DNA of 48,395 nt from an uncultured Blautia sp. (GTDB taxonomy: Bacteria; Bacillota; Clostridia; Lachnospirales; Lachnospiraceae): the NCBI GenBank assembly GCA_937900135.1, contig CALCDJ010000028.1:1-48395 (forward strand). The letters run 5' to 3'. The notes under the pieces were generated by a model. The model ran no database searches. It was not told the DNA's origin and saw nothing but the letters and a program-made list of their open reading frames with translations. Below are positions 9,535-18,235 of this stretch, piece after piece (position 1 is the first letter of the stretch; each line of letters begins with the position of its first letter). A program made the translations under genes and the position numbers.

Positions 9535-9563
9535 ATTATACGGAATTTTAAAAATAGTTGCAA
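9535..9563 (-). promoter_or_regulatory. Sigma-A promoter for plsC
   Basis: On the minus strand TTGCAA (9558-9563) is followed by a 17-bp spacer and TATAAT (complement of 9535-9540), about 37 bp upstream of the plsC start. Confidence 0.65.
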
Positions 9564-9619
9564 TAAATCTTTTGGGTTCCACATACAATAATCAGGAAGG
9601 AACGGACAGGGGTGACAGG

Positions 9620-10033
9620 ATGAGAAGAACGTGTGGGTGGATCTGCCTGCTTGCCGTACTGCTCATGACCATAAGCGGATGCCGTCTGGTTCGTGTGGAG
9701 GAAGAGCCAAGAACGCCGCTGGAATATACGGTGGTGAATCCGGAAGAGGTTCCGGAGGAAGTACAGGAGCTGATTCAGGAAAGAAAGAGCAAAGAATTTC
9801 AGATGACCTATCAGAATGAAAAGGATTTGTATCTGATCAAAGGATATGGGCAGCAGATGTGCGGGGGCTACAGCATTCAGGTGGAGGAACTGGGGCTGTC
9901 ATCCAACAGCATCTTTTTTAAGACAAAACTTCTGGGGCCGGATAAGGATGGGCGGGAGGGAGAGCCGTCCTATCCTTATATCGTGGTAAAAATGGAGTAC
10001 CGGAAAGAGCCGGTACAGTTTGATCGTGGATAA
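9620..10033 (+). CDS. PrcB-like lipoprotein
   Basis: The 137-residue protein starts MRRTCGW and has a lipoprotein signal peptide with lipobox ISGC (Cys near residue 20). The C-terminal half, with YSIQVEEL, IFFKTKLLGP and SYPYIVVKME, resembles the C-terminal domain of PrcB, a subunit of a surface protease complex in Treponema; here no protease gene is adjacent. The start is the ATG at 9620; an upstream in-frame stretch lacks a ribosome binding site and would hide the signal peptide. The gene precedes sipL by 39 bp in the same direction, so it may share its expression and act at the forespore envelope, but that is inference. Confidence 0.65.
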   Translation: MRRTCGWICLLAVLLMTISGCRLVRVEEEPRTPLEYTVVNPEEVPEEVQELIQERKSKEFQMTYQNEKDLYLIKGYGQQMCGGYSIQVEELGLSSNSIFFKTKLLGPDKDGREGEPSYPYIVVKMEYRKEPVQFDRG

Positions 10034-10072
10034 GTAAAAGATGTGTCTGTTTAAAAGAGGGGAGAATGGGAT

Positions 10073-11629
10073 ATGGAACTAATCAGAGAAGATGTGCAGC
10101 TGCTTCGTGAAAAAAGCAAGGCGACCAGTCAGGTGACCTTTGACGTGGATTTTAATGTACCGGATGTTAAGCCGGATATTGGGCGGATGGTGCAGAGCAA
10201 GGGGCAGGTATCCATGGAGGAAGTCCGGCTGAACGACGGTCATGCGTACCTGAAGGGCGATTTGAATGTGGATCTTCTTTATGTGGGGGAAGAGGAAGGG
10301 AATATCCACAGTTTGTCAGCGAAGCTTCCGGTGGAGGAGGTTATGAACCTGGAGGGAATTGCCAGCGGGGACAAAATGTGTCTCAAGTGGGAAATTGAGG
10401 ATTTGAGTATTCATGTGATTCATTCCAGAAAGCTCAATATCAAGGCTCTTGTTACTTTTTTTGCCGTGGTGGATGAACTGGCAGGAATCCGTCTGCCAGT
10501 GGAACTTTCGGAGGAGCAGGTTTCTGTAAAGAAGAAAAAAATTGATTTGTTAAGCCTTTGTGTGCACAAAAAGGATATCCTTCGGCTGAAGGAAGAGATT
10601 ACGCTGGCATCCAATAAGCCCAACATTGCGGAACTGCTGTGGCATACCATAGAGGTACGGGGGCTGGATTTAAGACCGGAGGAGAATCTGGTACGTGCCA
10701 GGGGAGAATTGTTTGTCTTTGTCCTTTATGAAGGAGATGAGGAAGGAGAACCGCTGCAATGGGTGGAATACTCCATTCCCTTCAGTGGACAGGTGGAATG
10801 TGAGGGATGCGGAGAAGAGATGATCCCGGATATTGAAGCATCGGTAATTCATCAGAGTGTGGAGGTGAAGCCAGATGCAGATGGAGAAGAGCGGATTCTT
10901 GTGGCGGATGTGGTGCTGGAACTGGATATGAAGCTCTATCGGGAAGAAACTCATGATCTGATCCTGGATGTATATACACCTTTTAAGGAGTGTCTCCCCC
11001 ATGGAAAAAAAGAGCAGCTGAGAAGTCTTTTGATTCGGAATCATTCCCGATGCAGAGTGTCCGACCGGATTTCAGTAAAAGAGACTCAGGGGAAGGTTCT
11101 GCAGATTTGCCACAGCCAGGGACGGGTAAAGGTGGATAAGACGAAAATTGTGGAAAATGGAATTCAGGTGGAAGGAATCGTACAGATGAAGGTGCTGTAC
11201 ATTATCAGTGATGATCATATGCCGTTTTATTCCATGGAAGCTATGGTACCTTTTTCGCATATGGTGGAAGCCAGGGGAATTCAGCCAGAGGATATCTATC
11301 ATCTGAAAACAGATCTGGAACAGCTTTCGACCACCATGGTGGACAGTAATGAAATTGAAGTGAAGGCAACAGTAAGTCTGAATGCGCTTGTGATGAAGTG
11401 CACAGAGGAGCAGATTATTGACCGGGTGGAGGAACAGCCTCTGGATATGAAAAAAATTCAGAACATGCCGGGGATTCTGGTTTATATGGTAAGGCCGGAG
11501 GATACTCTGTGGGATATTGCAAAAAGATTTTATACCACGGTGGATGAAATCTGTTCTCTAAATGAACTGGAGAGCAGACAGCTTCATTCCGGCCAGCCTT
11601 TGCTTCTTGTAAAAAGGGTGGGGCAGTAA
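10073..11629 (+). CDS. sipL: SipL-like spore morphogenetic protein (DUF3794 and LysM)
   Basis: The 518-residue protein contains repeated DUF3794/SPOCS-type beta modules, with motifs such as FDVDFNVPDVKPDIGR and the later KVLYIISDDHMPF. It ends in a LysM domain (about 465-512, with YMVRPEDTLWDIAKRF and the closing LLLVKR). This order and length match SipL of Clostridioides difficile, which binds the ATPase SpoIVA and localises the coat around the forespore. LysM should bring it to peptidoglycan or to SpoIVA, as known for SipL. Position next to ispE fits its conserved neighbourhood in Clostridia, as I recall it. Expression in the mother cell is expected from the family; I did not find a clear sigma-E promoter. 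The start has a GAGGGGAGAA site upstream. Confidence 0.85.
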   Translation: MELIREDVQLLREKSKATSQVTFDVDFNVPDVKPDIGRMVQSKGQVSMEEVRLNDGHAYLKGDLNVDLLYVGEEEGNIHSLSAKLPVEEVMNLEGIASGDKMCLKWEIEDLSIHVIHSRKLNIKALVTFFAVVDELAGIRLPVELSEEQVSVKKKKIDLLSLCVHKKDILRLKEEITLASNKPNIAELLWHTIEVRGLDLRPEENLVRARGELFVFVLYEGDEEGEPLQWVEYSIPFSGQVECEGCGEEMIPDIEASVIHQSVEVKPDADGEERILVADVVLELDMKLYREETHDLILDVYTPFKECLPHGKKEQLRSLLIRNHSRCRVSDRISVKETQGKVLQICHSQGRVKVDKTKIVENGIQVEGIVQMKVLYIISDDHMPFYSMEAMVPFSHMVEARGIQPEDIYHLKTDLEQLSTTMVDSNEIEVKATVSLNALVMKCTEEQIIDRVEEQPLDMKKIQNMPGILVYMVRPEDTLWDIAKRFYTTVDEICSLNELESRQLHSGQPLLLVKRVGQ

Positions 11630-11707
11630 CTGGGAAAAACCGGTATTGCTATCTTTGGGAAAATCATATAAAATACAAAAATAGAAATACTGTATACAAA
11701 GTACAAA

Positions 11708-11724
11708 ATGTGCCTTTGGCACAT
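11708..11724. repeat. Perfect palindrome in ispE leader
   Basis: ATGTGCC-TTT-GGCACAT is a perfect 7-bp inverted repeat with a 3-nt loop, ending 22 bp before the ispE start codon and just upstream of its CCGGAGGT ribosome binding site. It lacks a T run on the plus strand, so it is more likely an RNA hairpin or operator than a terminator. Confidence 0.5.
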
Positions 11725-11746
11725 AAGAGAAAAACCGGAGGTACTT

Positions 11747-12628
11747 ATGCGATTACGTGCATTGGCAAAAATCAATTTAGGACTGGATATCATCCGCAAA
11801 AGAGAGGATGGATATCATGAGGTCCGAATGATCATGCAGACCATTCAAATGTATGATGTATTAGAGATTCACAGGAGGAAAACTCCGGGAATTTCACTTA
11901 CTACAAATCTTCCTTATATTCCAACAGACGAGCGGAATCTGGTTTATAAGGCGGCAAAAATTTTAATGGATGAATTTCAGGTACAGGAGGGGCTTTCCAT
12001 TCATTTGGACAAGTCCATACCTGTGGCGGCAGGAATGGCAGGAGGAAGCTCAGATGCAGCGGCGGCCTTTGTGGGAGTAAACCGTCTGTTTCATCTGGGG
12101 CTCACAGAGAAGGAACTGATGGAACGTGCAGTTAAGGTAGGCGCAGATGTGCCGTACTGTGTGATGAGAGGCACAGCGTTGGCTGAGGGAATCGGAGAGA
12201 AACTCACCTGGATTCCTCAGGTGCCCCGGTGTTATGTTCTGATCGGTAAGCCTGGTGTGAACGTCTCCACAAAAATGGCCTATGAGAGCCTGAAGCTTCA
12301 GGAAATCCAGAAACATCCGGATATTGATAAAATGATCGAAGCCATTAAGGCCAAAGATTTAAAAGGTATGACAGAGCAGATGGGCAATGTGTTTGAACCG
12401 GGAATCATCGGCCGTTATCCGGTGATCCAGAAGATCAAGGATCTGATGGAGGAACAGGGCGCATTGAAGGCTATGATGAGCGGCAGCGGACCTACGGTGT
12501 TTGGAATCTTTGACGACCGGAGGAAGCTGAATAAGGCAGCGGCAGTTCTTCGCGCCAGCCATCTTGCGAAGACAGTTTTTGCAACGGAAGTGTACAACCG
12601 AAATGGAGGAACTACCAATGACAAGTAA
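11747..12628 (+). CDS. ispE: 4-diphosphocytidyl-2-C-methyl-D-erythritol kinase
   Basis: The 293-residue GHMP-family kinase phosphorylates CDP-methylerythritol in the MEP pathway of isoprenoid synthesis. The N-terminus AKINLGLDI with KREDGYHEV is diagnostic, the ATP-binding glycine-rich loop is PVAAGMAGGSSDAAA, and the third GHMP motif is SGSGPTVFGIF. The start at 11747 is set by CCGGAGGT and the family start; 13 further codons are open upstream. The last 11 bases overlap the GntR gene, so the two are translationally coupled. The MEP pathway is usual in Clostridia and supplies undecaprenyl carriers needed for wall synthesis. Confidence 0.97.
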   Translation: MRLRALAKINLGLDIIRKREDGYHEVRMIMQTIQMYDVLEIHRRKTPGISLTTNLPYIPTDERNLVYKAAKILMDEFQVQEGLSIHLDKSIPVAAGMAGGSSDAAAAFVGVNRLFHLGLTEKELMERAVKVGADVPYCVMRGTALAEGIGEKLTWIPQVPRCYVLIGKPGVNVSTKMAYESLKLQEIQKHPDIDKMIEAIKAKDLKGMTEQMGNVFEPGIIGRYPVIQKIKDLMEEQGALKAMMSGSGPTVFGIFDDRRKLNKAAAVLRASHLAKTVFATEVYNRNGGTTNDK

Positions 12629-13322
12629 TTTTTCTGTCCATATGGACGAATATCTTCCACTGAGAGATGTGGTATTTAATACGCTGCGTCAGGCGATCCT
12701 GAAGGGAGAATTAAAACCGGGGGAACGTTTGATGGAGATTGCGCTGGCAGAACGGCTGGGGGTAAGCAGAACTCCCATCAGAGAAGCTATGCGTAAGCTG
12801 GAACTGGAGGGACTTGTAGTTATGATTCCCCGTCGGGGAGCTCAGGTGGCCAATATCACGGAGAAGGATCTTAACGATGTACTGGAGGTACGTCTTGCTC
12901 TGGAAAACATGGCCATTGAAAAGGCGTGTAACCGGATGACAGAGGATCAGATGGATAAACTCTGGATTGCAGCAAGAGAGTTTGAAAAGACCATGACAGA
13001 GGGGAATCTGGTACGTCTTGCAGAGGCAGATGTGGAATTTCATGAAATCATCTATCAGGCATCGGATAACCGCCGCCTGAATCAGGTATTGAATAATCTT
13101 CGGGAGCAGATTTACCGTTACCGTGTGGAATATCTGAAGGATGAGGAGACCAGAAATGTGCTGGTCAAGGAGCATGAGGAGCTTTATCATGCCATTAAGG
13201 AGCGGGATGTTTCCCGGGCGTTGGAGATTTCCAGCAAACACATTGAGAATCAGAGAAAGGCGATTATCCAGTCTATTGAGGCAGACCAGGAAGCCGGAGA
13301 AAAAAAGGAAAAGCATAAATAA
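12618..13322 (+). CDS. GntR-family regulator with FCD domain
   Basis: The 234-residue protein has an N-terminal winged helix-turn-helix (about 15-75) with the classic LAERLGVSRTPIREA recognition region, then an all-helical FCD ligand-binding domain. Candidate metal-binding histidines of the FCD fold appear in DVEFHEIIY, KEHEELYHAI and SSKHIENQ. Such proteins usually repress or activate metabolic genes in response to small carboxylic acids; the ligand cannot be read from sequence. The start at 12618 follows TGGAGGAACTACC inside the end of ispE (11-bp overlap). A terminator at 13347-13375 closes this transcription unit. Confidence 0.9.
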   Translation: MTSNFSVHMDEYLPLRDVVFNTLRQAILKGELKPGERLMEIALAERLGVSRTPIREAMRKLELEGLVVMIPRRGAQVANITEKDLNDVLEVRLALENMAIEKACNRMTEDQMDKLWIAAREFEKTMTEGNLVRLAEADVEFHEIIYQASDNRRLNQVLNNLREQIYRYRVEYLKDEETRNVLVKEHEELYHAIKERDVSRALEISSKHIENQRKAIIQSIEADQEAGEKKEKHK

Positions 13323-13346
13323 TATAGAAGAAATTGGGATATCCTA

Positions 13347-13375
13347 AGAGAGATGCGAGAAGCGTCTCTCTTTTT
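13347..13375 (+). terminator. Rho-independent terminator after GntR gene
   Basis: AGAGAGATGC and GCGTCTCTCT form a 10-bp stem with one G-U pair and a 5-nt loop, followed directly by TTTTT (about 13371-13375). Confidence 0.85.
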
Positions 13376-13431
13376 GATTACAAAAAAGTTTTTGAATAGA
13401 GAAGAGGCTGGGAAAGAAAGGCGGGAAAAGG

Positions 13432-14919
13432 ATGGAAGAAAGAAGGATTTCCGAAAAGCTTCGAGAAAATGAAGTGTATATTCGGAACAGACTGGAGAAT
13501 TGTGCGGATGTACTGATCCGTCCCATGAAGCTTGGTGCAGAAGAAAAAGTCAGTTGTCTCATGGTCTATCTTGAAGTGGCAGTTTCCAATATGATGCTGG
13601 ATGATTCTGCCATTGGAAAAATGGTAAATCATTTCTGGGAGGTTTCTCCTGAGCAGATTCAGGAATTTGTACAGAACAACAGCCTTGGAATTGCAGATGG
13701 AAAAAGACTGGAAACCATGCAGGAGGTTGTGGCGGCTCTGTTTGCAGGAAACGCAGTATTTTTTGTGGATGGCTATGACAAGGCGCTGAAAATTTCCAGT
13801 AAGGGTTATCCTGGTATGGGTGTCTCGGAAGCAGAAACGGAAAAGGTTCTTCGGGGGTCAAAAGAAGGTTTTTCGGATTCTGTGAAGATTAATTCTGCCC
13901 TTGTGCGGAAACGCCTTCGGGATACCCGTCTTAAAGTGGTGGAGCGTCAGATTGGCACACGTTCCCATACCATGCTGCAGCTATTATATATGGAAGATTT
14001 GGTGCAGGAGGAATTACTGGAAAAAATTCAGGAACGCCTGGATGCCTATGAGGTGGATGGGATTTTGGACAGCGGTATGCTGGAACAGCTTACGGAAGAC
14101 AGCTGGGTATCTCCTTTCCCCCAGTACCAGACAACAGAGCGGCCAGACCGGGCTGCTCAGGAGCTTTTAAACGGAAAGCTTGTGTTGCTGTGTGATAACT
14201 CGCCTTCTGCGCTGATTCTTCCAAGCTCCTTTAATGGCTTTATGGAAAGCAGCGAAGACTGGTATCATCGGTTTGAAATGGCTTCGTTTCTCAGGGGACT
14301 TCGGTACCTGGCCCTGTTCTCTGCCACTTTGCTTCCTGGTCTGTATCTGGCAGTAACCCGGTTCCATACCCAGATTCTTCCCACCAATCTGATCCTTTCT
14401 TTTGCGGAAGCCAGGGAAGGAGTACCTTTCTCCAGTGTGACGGAGCTTTTGTTTCTGGAGCTGTCCTTTGAACTGATCCGGGAAGCCGGGGTACGGATTC
14501 CAGGCTCCCTTGGAAATGCCATAGGAATTGTTGGGGGTCTGATCATCGGACAGGCAGCGGTAAGCGCCAATCTGGTAAGCCCCATTGTGGTGATAATCGT
14601 AGCCCTTACTGCTCTTGGTTCTATGGCCATTCCCAATGAAGAGTTTGCAGCGTCTTTCCGGCTTTTGAAATATCTGTTTCTCTTTCTTGGGGGATATCTT
14701 GGAATTTTTGGCCTGGTTCTCGGCGGATATCTTACGGTGGCGCATCTGTCAGGATTGCTTAGCTTTGGAATGCCGTATCTCCTTCCCTTTATAAAAAAAG
14801 AGGGAAGAAGTGAAACGGGAGAACGTATTTTTCGAGTGCCTTTTCGTAAGCGGAAAAATCGTCCGCTTTATGCCAAAAAGGAAGAAAGCCTTCGGTTAAA
14901 AAGGAGGGAAAATCCATGA
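13432..14919 (+). CDS. gerAA: Spore germination receptor A subunit (GerA family)
   Basis: The 495-residue protein fits the GerAA/GerBA/GerKA family. A soluble N-terminal region (about 1-270) with FVDGYDKALKI and GSKEGFSDSVKINSALVRKRL is typical, and a C-terminal membrane domain (about 280-460) carries EAREGVPFSS and SLGNAIGIVGGLIIGQAAV. It is the A subunit of a nutrient germinant receptor in the spore inner membrane. The gene overlaps the next one by 4 bp (ATGA), as in ger operons. The next gene encodes an unusual B-C fusion, so the receptor may be built from two main polypeptides. An AAAGGCGGGAAAAGG site precedes the start. Forespore expression is expected from the family but no clear sigma-G promoter was seen. 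Confidence 0.92.
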   Translation: MEERRISEKLRENEVYIRNRLENCADVLIRPMKLGAEEKVSCLMVYLEVAVSNMMLDDSAIGKMVNHFWEVSPEQIQEFVQNNSLGIADGKRLETMQEVVAALFAGNAVFFVDGYDKALKISSKGYPGMGVSEAETEKVLRGSKEGFSDSVKINSALVRKRLRDTRLKVVERQIGTRSHTMLQLLYMEDLVQEELLEKIQERLDAYEVDGILDSGMLEQLTEDSWVSPFPQYQTTERPDRAAQELLNGKLVLLCDNSPSALILPSSFNGFMESSEDWYHRFEMASFLRGLRYLALFSATLLPGLYLAVTRFHTQILPTNLILSFAEAREGVPFSSVTELLFLELSFELIREAGVRIPGSLGNAIGIVGGLIIGQAAVSANLVSPIVVIIVALTALGSMAIPNEEFAASFRLLKYLFLFLGGYLGIFGLVLGGYLTVAHLSGLLSFGMPYLLPFIKKEGRSETGERIFRVPFRKRKNRPLYAKKEESLRLKRRENP

Positions 14920-16583
14920 ATTTTGCAGAAAATAACAGAATTTCTCACAGACAACTTTATCGCCAGATGATTCTGGCATTTACAGCCCCTTTTTTGCTCT
15001 GTCTCTTTGGAGAACAGAGGCTTTTGGGAAAAGCTGGAATTCTGGGGCTGTTTGTGGGGATGGTTCTTCTTTTGATTTATGTGATTTTTCTTATTCGCCT
15101 TGGAAACAGCTGTACCGATTTGTATAAGTGGGCTGGATCGTTTCTTGGAAGAATGATTGGTCTGCTTTTCGTAATATATGTAATCTTTACGGGGGCTTAT
15201 CTGTTATCGGTACTGACGGAAATTGTACCGGAAAGTCTGTTGACTGGAGTTCCCGGTCCATGGATTTCATTTTTTGCTGTGATTTGCTGCAGTCTTGGGA
15301 CGCACAAAGGGATGCAGAGAAGAGGTCGTATGGGAGAAGTTTCCGGTGGGATTCTTCTTCTGGGGATTCTTTTGATGATGGGTCTGTGTCTGGGGCAGAG
15401 CAAGGGCGCCTATCTTCAGGAAATGCTGCAGGCGCCTTTGGTTCAGAAGGAAGTGATTTCATGCAGCTATGGTCTTCTCTGTGCGTTTTCCGGACTGGGG
15501 CTTCTGCCTTTTATTCTGGAAAATGTTTCACAGAGAGCTACGGCAGGCCGGACCGTGGCAGGAGGGATTCTTACTCTTTGCGGGATGATTTTGGGGATGC
15601 TTCTGCTCCTTCCTGCTGTGTTTGGCTGGGAACGGTTAAAAGAAGAAGCCTATCCGGTACTGCCTCTTCTGGCGGGAGCTGACCTTCCGGGAAATGTGCT
15701 TGCCAGGTTTGATGTGCTGTGGATGGCATTTCTTTTATATAGTCTGTTGTTCGCCATTGGGAGTCTGCTCCATTATGGTCATCAGGTAATCCATCAGGCT
15801 CATCTTGGTACCGGACGGTTCTGGATGCCGGCAGTTATGTTTTTCCTTTCTCTTTTGAAGGTGGATGGCAGGGGAATCGGCGCCTGGTATGGAAGCTATC
15901 TGGCATATATTCATGTCCCCCTTCTTCTGGCAGCGCAGGTCTACTTGTTATTGGGGCGAAAGGGAAGGGGAAAAAAGAAGGCGCTTACTGTGGCGGTCAT
16001 GTGGCTTCTGCCCTTTTTTCTCATGGGATGCGGAGGTGTGGAGCCGGAAAAAAGAATGTATCCCCTGGCTCTTGGAGTTGACTGGAAAGAGGAACAGTTT
16101 CTGGTGAACTATGGAATGCCGGATCTTCCTGCAGCTACGGGACAGGAAAAGGAAGAAGAGGGACAGAAATCTTCTCTTCTAAGTCTAAAAGGCAAAACTT
16201 TTGCTGAGATTGAGAAACAGTATGGGCGTTCTCAGGAAAAATATCTGGATATGGGACACCTGGAGGTTCTGCTTCTTGGAGAAGAACTTCTGAATGGAGA
16301 ACACTTAGGAGAACTTCTTGCTTATCTTAAGAAAGAGGCTTTTGTGGGAGAAAATCTCTATGTGTTTCAGACTGTGGCGCCCGAAGAGGTGATGAGCTGG
16401 CAGGGAGGAAACGGTACTTCTGTTGGGGAATATCTTACCGGGATTATGGAGAACCGGATGACGGGACAGCATAAAAAAGGAGTAACCCTAAGGGAACTTT
16501 ATCATAGCTGGTATGAAAAAGAGCCTCTTCCCAGACTGCCCGAAATACAGGTGCAGGGAGAAAAACTGGAAATTCTGGAATAA
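14916..16583 (+). CDS. GerB-type permease fused to a GerC-type N-terminal domain
   Basis: This 555-residue protein joins two parts that are normally separate proteins. Residues 1-345 form a multi-helix APC-like transporter of the GerAB family (RQMILAFTAPFLLCLFGE start, IPxxL-like later helices). At residue 346 a basic stretch GRKGRGKKK leads into a hydrophobic run ending LMGC (Cys 372), exactly like a GerAC lipoprotein signal peptide and lipobox. The rest, with EPEKRMYPLALGVDW and DMGHLEVLLLGEELL, matches the N-terminal domain of GerAC, but the C-terminal domains are missing. No stop or frameshift lies at the junction. An in-frame TTG at 15951 could allow separate translation of the C part. 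It likely forms the germinant transporter/channel plus its tethered outer subunit. Confidence 0.82.
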   Translation: MNFAENNRISHRQLYRQMILAFTAPFLLCLFGEQRLLGKAGILGLFVGMVLLLIYVIFLIRLGNSCTDLYKWAGSFLGRMIGLLFVIYVIFTGAYLLSVLTEIVPESLLTGVPGPWISFFAVICCSLGTHKGMQRRGRMGEVSGGILLLGILLMMGLCLGQSKGAYLQEMLQAPLVQKEVISCSYGLLCAFSGLGLLPFILENVSQRATAGRTVAGGILTLCGMILGMLLLLPAVFGWERLKEEAYPVLPLLAGADLPGNVLARFDVLWMAFLLYSLLFAIGSLLHYGHQVIHQAHLGTGRFWMPAVMFFLSLLKVDGRGIGAWYGSYLAYIHVPLLLAAQVYLLLGRKGRGKKKALTVAVMWLLPFFLMGCGGVEPEKRMYPLALGVDWKEEQFLVNYGMPDLPAATGQEKEEEGQKSSLLSLKGKTFAEIEKQYGRSQEKYLDMGHLEVLLLGEELLNGEHLGELLAYLKKEAFVGENLYVFQTVAPEEVMSWQGGNGTSVGEYLTGIMENRMTGQHKKGVTLRELYHSWYEKEPLPRLPEIQVQGEKLEILE

Positions 16584-16655
16584 AGCTTCAGGGAGAGGGA
16601 ATACTTGGAACAGATGCGGCATCCTTTGATAAAGAGAGAGAAGGGAGAACCTTTT

Positions 16656-16892
16656 ATGAAAAATAAAAAAAATCGTTTGCTGTTTTCGCTTGCAGTGAGT
16701 CTGGCTGCAGTTTCCATTTCCGCGTTTTCTCCCCGGGAAGCAGGAGATGGGTATGCTCTGGCCTGGTGGGGAACGTTATATCCCCGGTTCTGTTTTTCCG
16801 CTCCTGTCCGGGAGGAAGAGAGCAGAACAGAGGATACCAGGGAGAAGGTAAAGATTTCCTTCTGGCTTGCGAAAGCCTTTGATTGGTGTTAG
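16656..16892 (+). CDS. Small secreted or membrane protein in ger operon
   Basis: I do not recognise this 78-residue protein. It has a basic start (MKNKKN), a hydrophobic segment LLFSLAVSLAAVSISAF (about residues 8-24) and then a polar exterior part with AWWGTLYPRFCFS and two cysteines, the second being the last residue. GAGAGAAGGGAG precedes the ATG. It sits 72 bp after the germination fusion gene and 48 bp before murI in the same direction. Its position, where a full GerC would normally continue, suggests an accessory germination protein, but that is inference. Longer N-terminal versions are open in frame, without a better ribosome binding site. Confidence 0.55.
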   Translation: MKNKKNRLLFSLAVSLAAVSISAFSPREAGDGYALAWWGTLYPRFCFSAPVREEESRTEDTREKVKISFWLAKAFDWC

Positions 16893-16940
16893 AATGAACC
16901 TGTGGCTAAGACCAACAACGGTAAGAGATGGAGATGACCA

Positions 16941-17780
16941 ATGAAGATAGACAGAGATGCGCCGGTAGGCGTGTTTGATTCCGGAGTGGGCGGACTGACC
17001 GTTGCCAGGGAGATTATGCGGAATCTTCCCGCAGAGAAGATTGTATATTTTGGCGATACAGCCAGAGTACCTTATGGCAGTAAGTCAAAAGAGACTGTGA
17101 TCCGTTATTCCCGGCAGATCATCCGCTTTCTTTTGGAGCAGCAGGTAAAAGCCATTGTCATTGCCTGCAATACAGCCAGTGCGTTTGCGCTGGATGCAGT
17201 AAAGGAAGAGCTGGATATTCCGGTTTTGGGTGTGATCGGACCGGGAGCCAGAGTTGCTGCAGAAGAAACGAAGAACAAAAGAGTTGGGGTGATTGGAACC
17301 ATCGGTACGGTGGGAAGTGGAATCCATGAAGCTTTTTTAAAACAGCTGGACCCGGAAATCACCGTATTTGGAAAAGCCTGTCCCCTGTTTGTGCCTCTGG
17401 TGGAAGAGGGATGGCTCCATGATCCGGTAACAAAAGAAGTAGCAGGAAGATATCTCCAGGAACTTCAGGAGAAGGACGTGGATACGCTGATCCTGGGCTG
17501 CACCCATTATCCTCTTCTTCGCTCCACGATCGGGGAGATTATGGGAGAGCGCGTACGTCTGGTGAATCCAGCCTATGAGACGGCTCTGGAGCTGGGACGG
17601 CTTCTGGATGAGAAGGGACTTTTGCGTACTTCTAAAGAACAGGAGGAATTTCCCTATCGTTTTTATGTCAGTGATCTGGCAGACAAATTTAAGAGTTTTG
17701 CCAATTCGATCCTTCCTTACGATGTGGAAATGACCCAGAAAATTGACATTGAGAAATACCAGATGGAACAGGAGAAGTAA
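16941..17780 (+). CDS. murI: Glutamate racemase
   Basis: The 279-residue enzyme interconverts L- and D-glutamate, supplying D-Glu for peptidoglycan. It has GVFDSGVGGLTV at the start, the first catalytic cysteine in IACNTASAFA, and the second in GCTHYPLLR; VYFGDTARVPYG is also conserved. The length is usual for the family. It abuts the DUF1934 gene with no gap, and the end of murI carries the next gene's ribosome binding site, so the two are co-translated. Confidence 0.97.
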   Translation: MKIDRDAPVGVFDSGVGGLTVAREIMRNLPAEKIVYFGDTARVPYGSKSKETVIRYSRQIIRFLLEQQVKAIVIACNTASAFALDAVKEELDIPVLGVIGPGARVAAEETKNKRVGVIGTIGTVGSGIHEAFLKQLDPEITVFGKACPLFVPLVEEGWLHDPVTKEVAGRYLQELQEKDVDTLILGCTHYPLLRSTIGEIMGERVRLVNPAYETALELGRLLDEKGLLRTSKEQEEFPYRFYVSDLADKFKSFANSILPYDVEMTQKIDIEKYQMEQEK

Positions 17781-18227
17781 ATGGAAAAAGACGTGTTGAT
17801 TCATGTGCGGGGACTTCAGATGCTGGAGGACGAGGGCCAGGATGAGCCCATTGAGATTGTGGTGCCGGGACAGTATTATTTTCGCAACGGCAGCCATTAT
17901 CTGCGTTTTGAGGAGATTGTGGAAGAACAGCAGAAGCCTGTGATCAATTACATAAAATTTTCAAACGGCGGACTGGAAGTCAGGAAGCAGGGAGCCTACA
18001 ATGTGCACATGGTATTTGAACAGGGTAAGAAGAATATGACGTATTATTCCACACCTTACGGAACCTTACAGATGGGGATCGCAGCGACGAATCTTCAGCT
18101 GCAGGAGTCGGACAGCCGCATTGACATGCAGGTGGACTATGCGTTAGATATGAATGAAGAACATATTGCGGACTGTTATTTAGCCATTCAGGTACAGGCT
18201 AAAAATCCGGAGAACTTTGCTCTGTAG
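17781..18227 (+). CDS. DUF1934 (YwiB-like) protein
   Basis: The 148-residue protein matches the DUF1934/YwiB group: a small beta-barrel of lipocalin-like shape with conserved QYYFRNGSHYLRFEE and a MTYYSTPYG segment. The molecular role is unknown. It starts immediately after the murI stop, using CAGGAGAAG in the end of murI, which ties it to wall precursor synthesis by position only. The hairpin at 18247-18281 ends the unit. Confidence 0.85.
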   Translation: MEKDVLIHVRGLQMLEDEGQDEPIEIVVPGQYYFRNGSHYLRFEEIVEEQQKPVINYIKFSNGGLEVRKQGAYNVHMVFEQGKKNMTYYSTPYGTLQMGIAATNLQLQESDSRIDMQVDYALDMNEEHIADCYLAIQVQAKNPENFAL

Positions 18228-18235
18228 AAAAGTTC

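Noticed and set aside
15930..15990. Frameshift or sequencing error joining GerB and GerC
   Set aside because: The frame runs without interruption and with normal codon use through the junction; an error cannot be excluded but is not visible.
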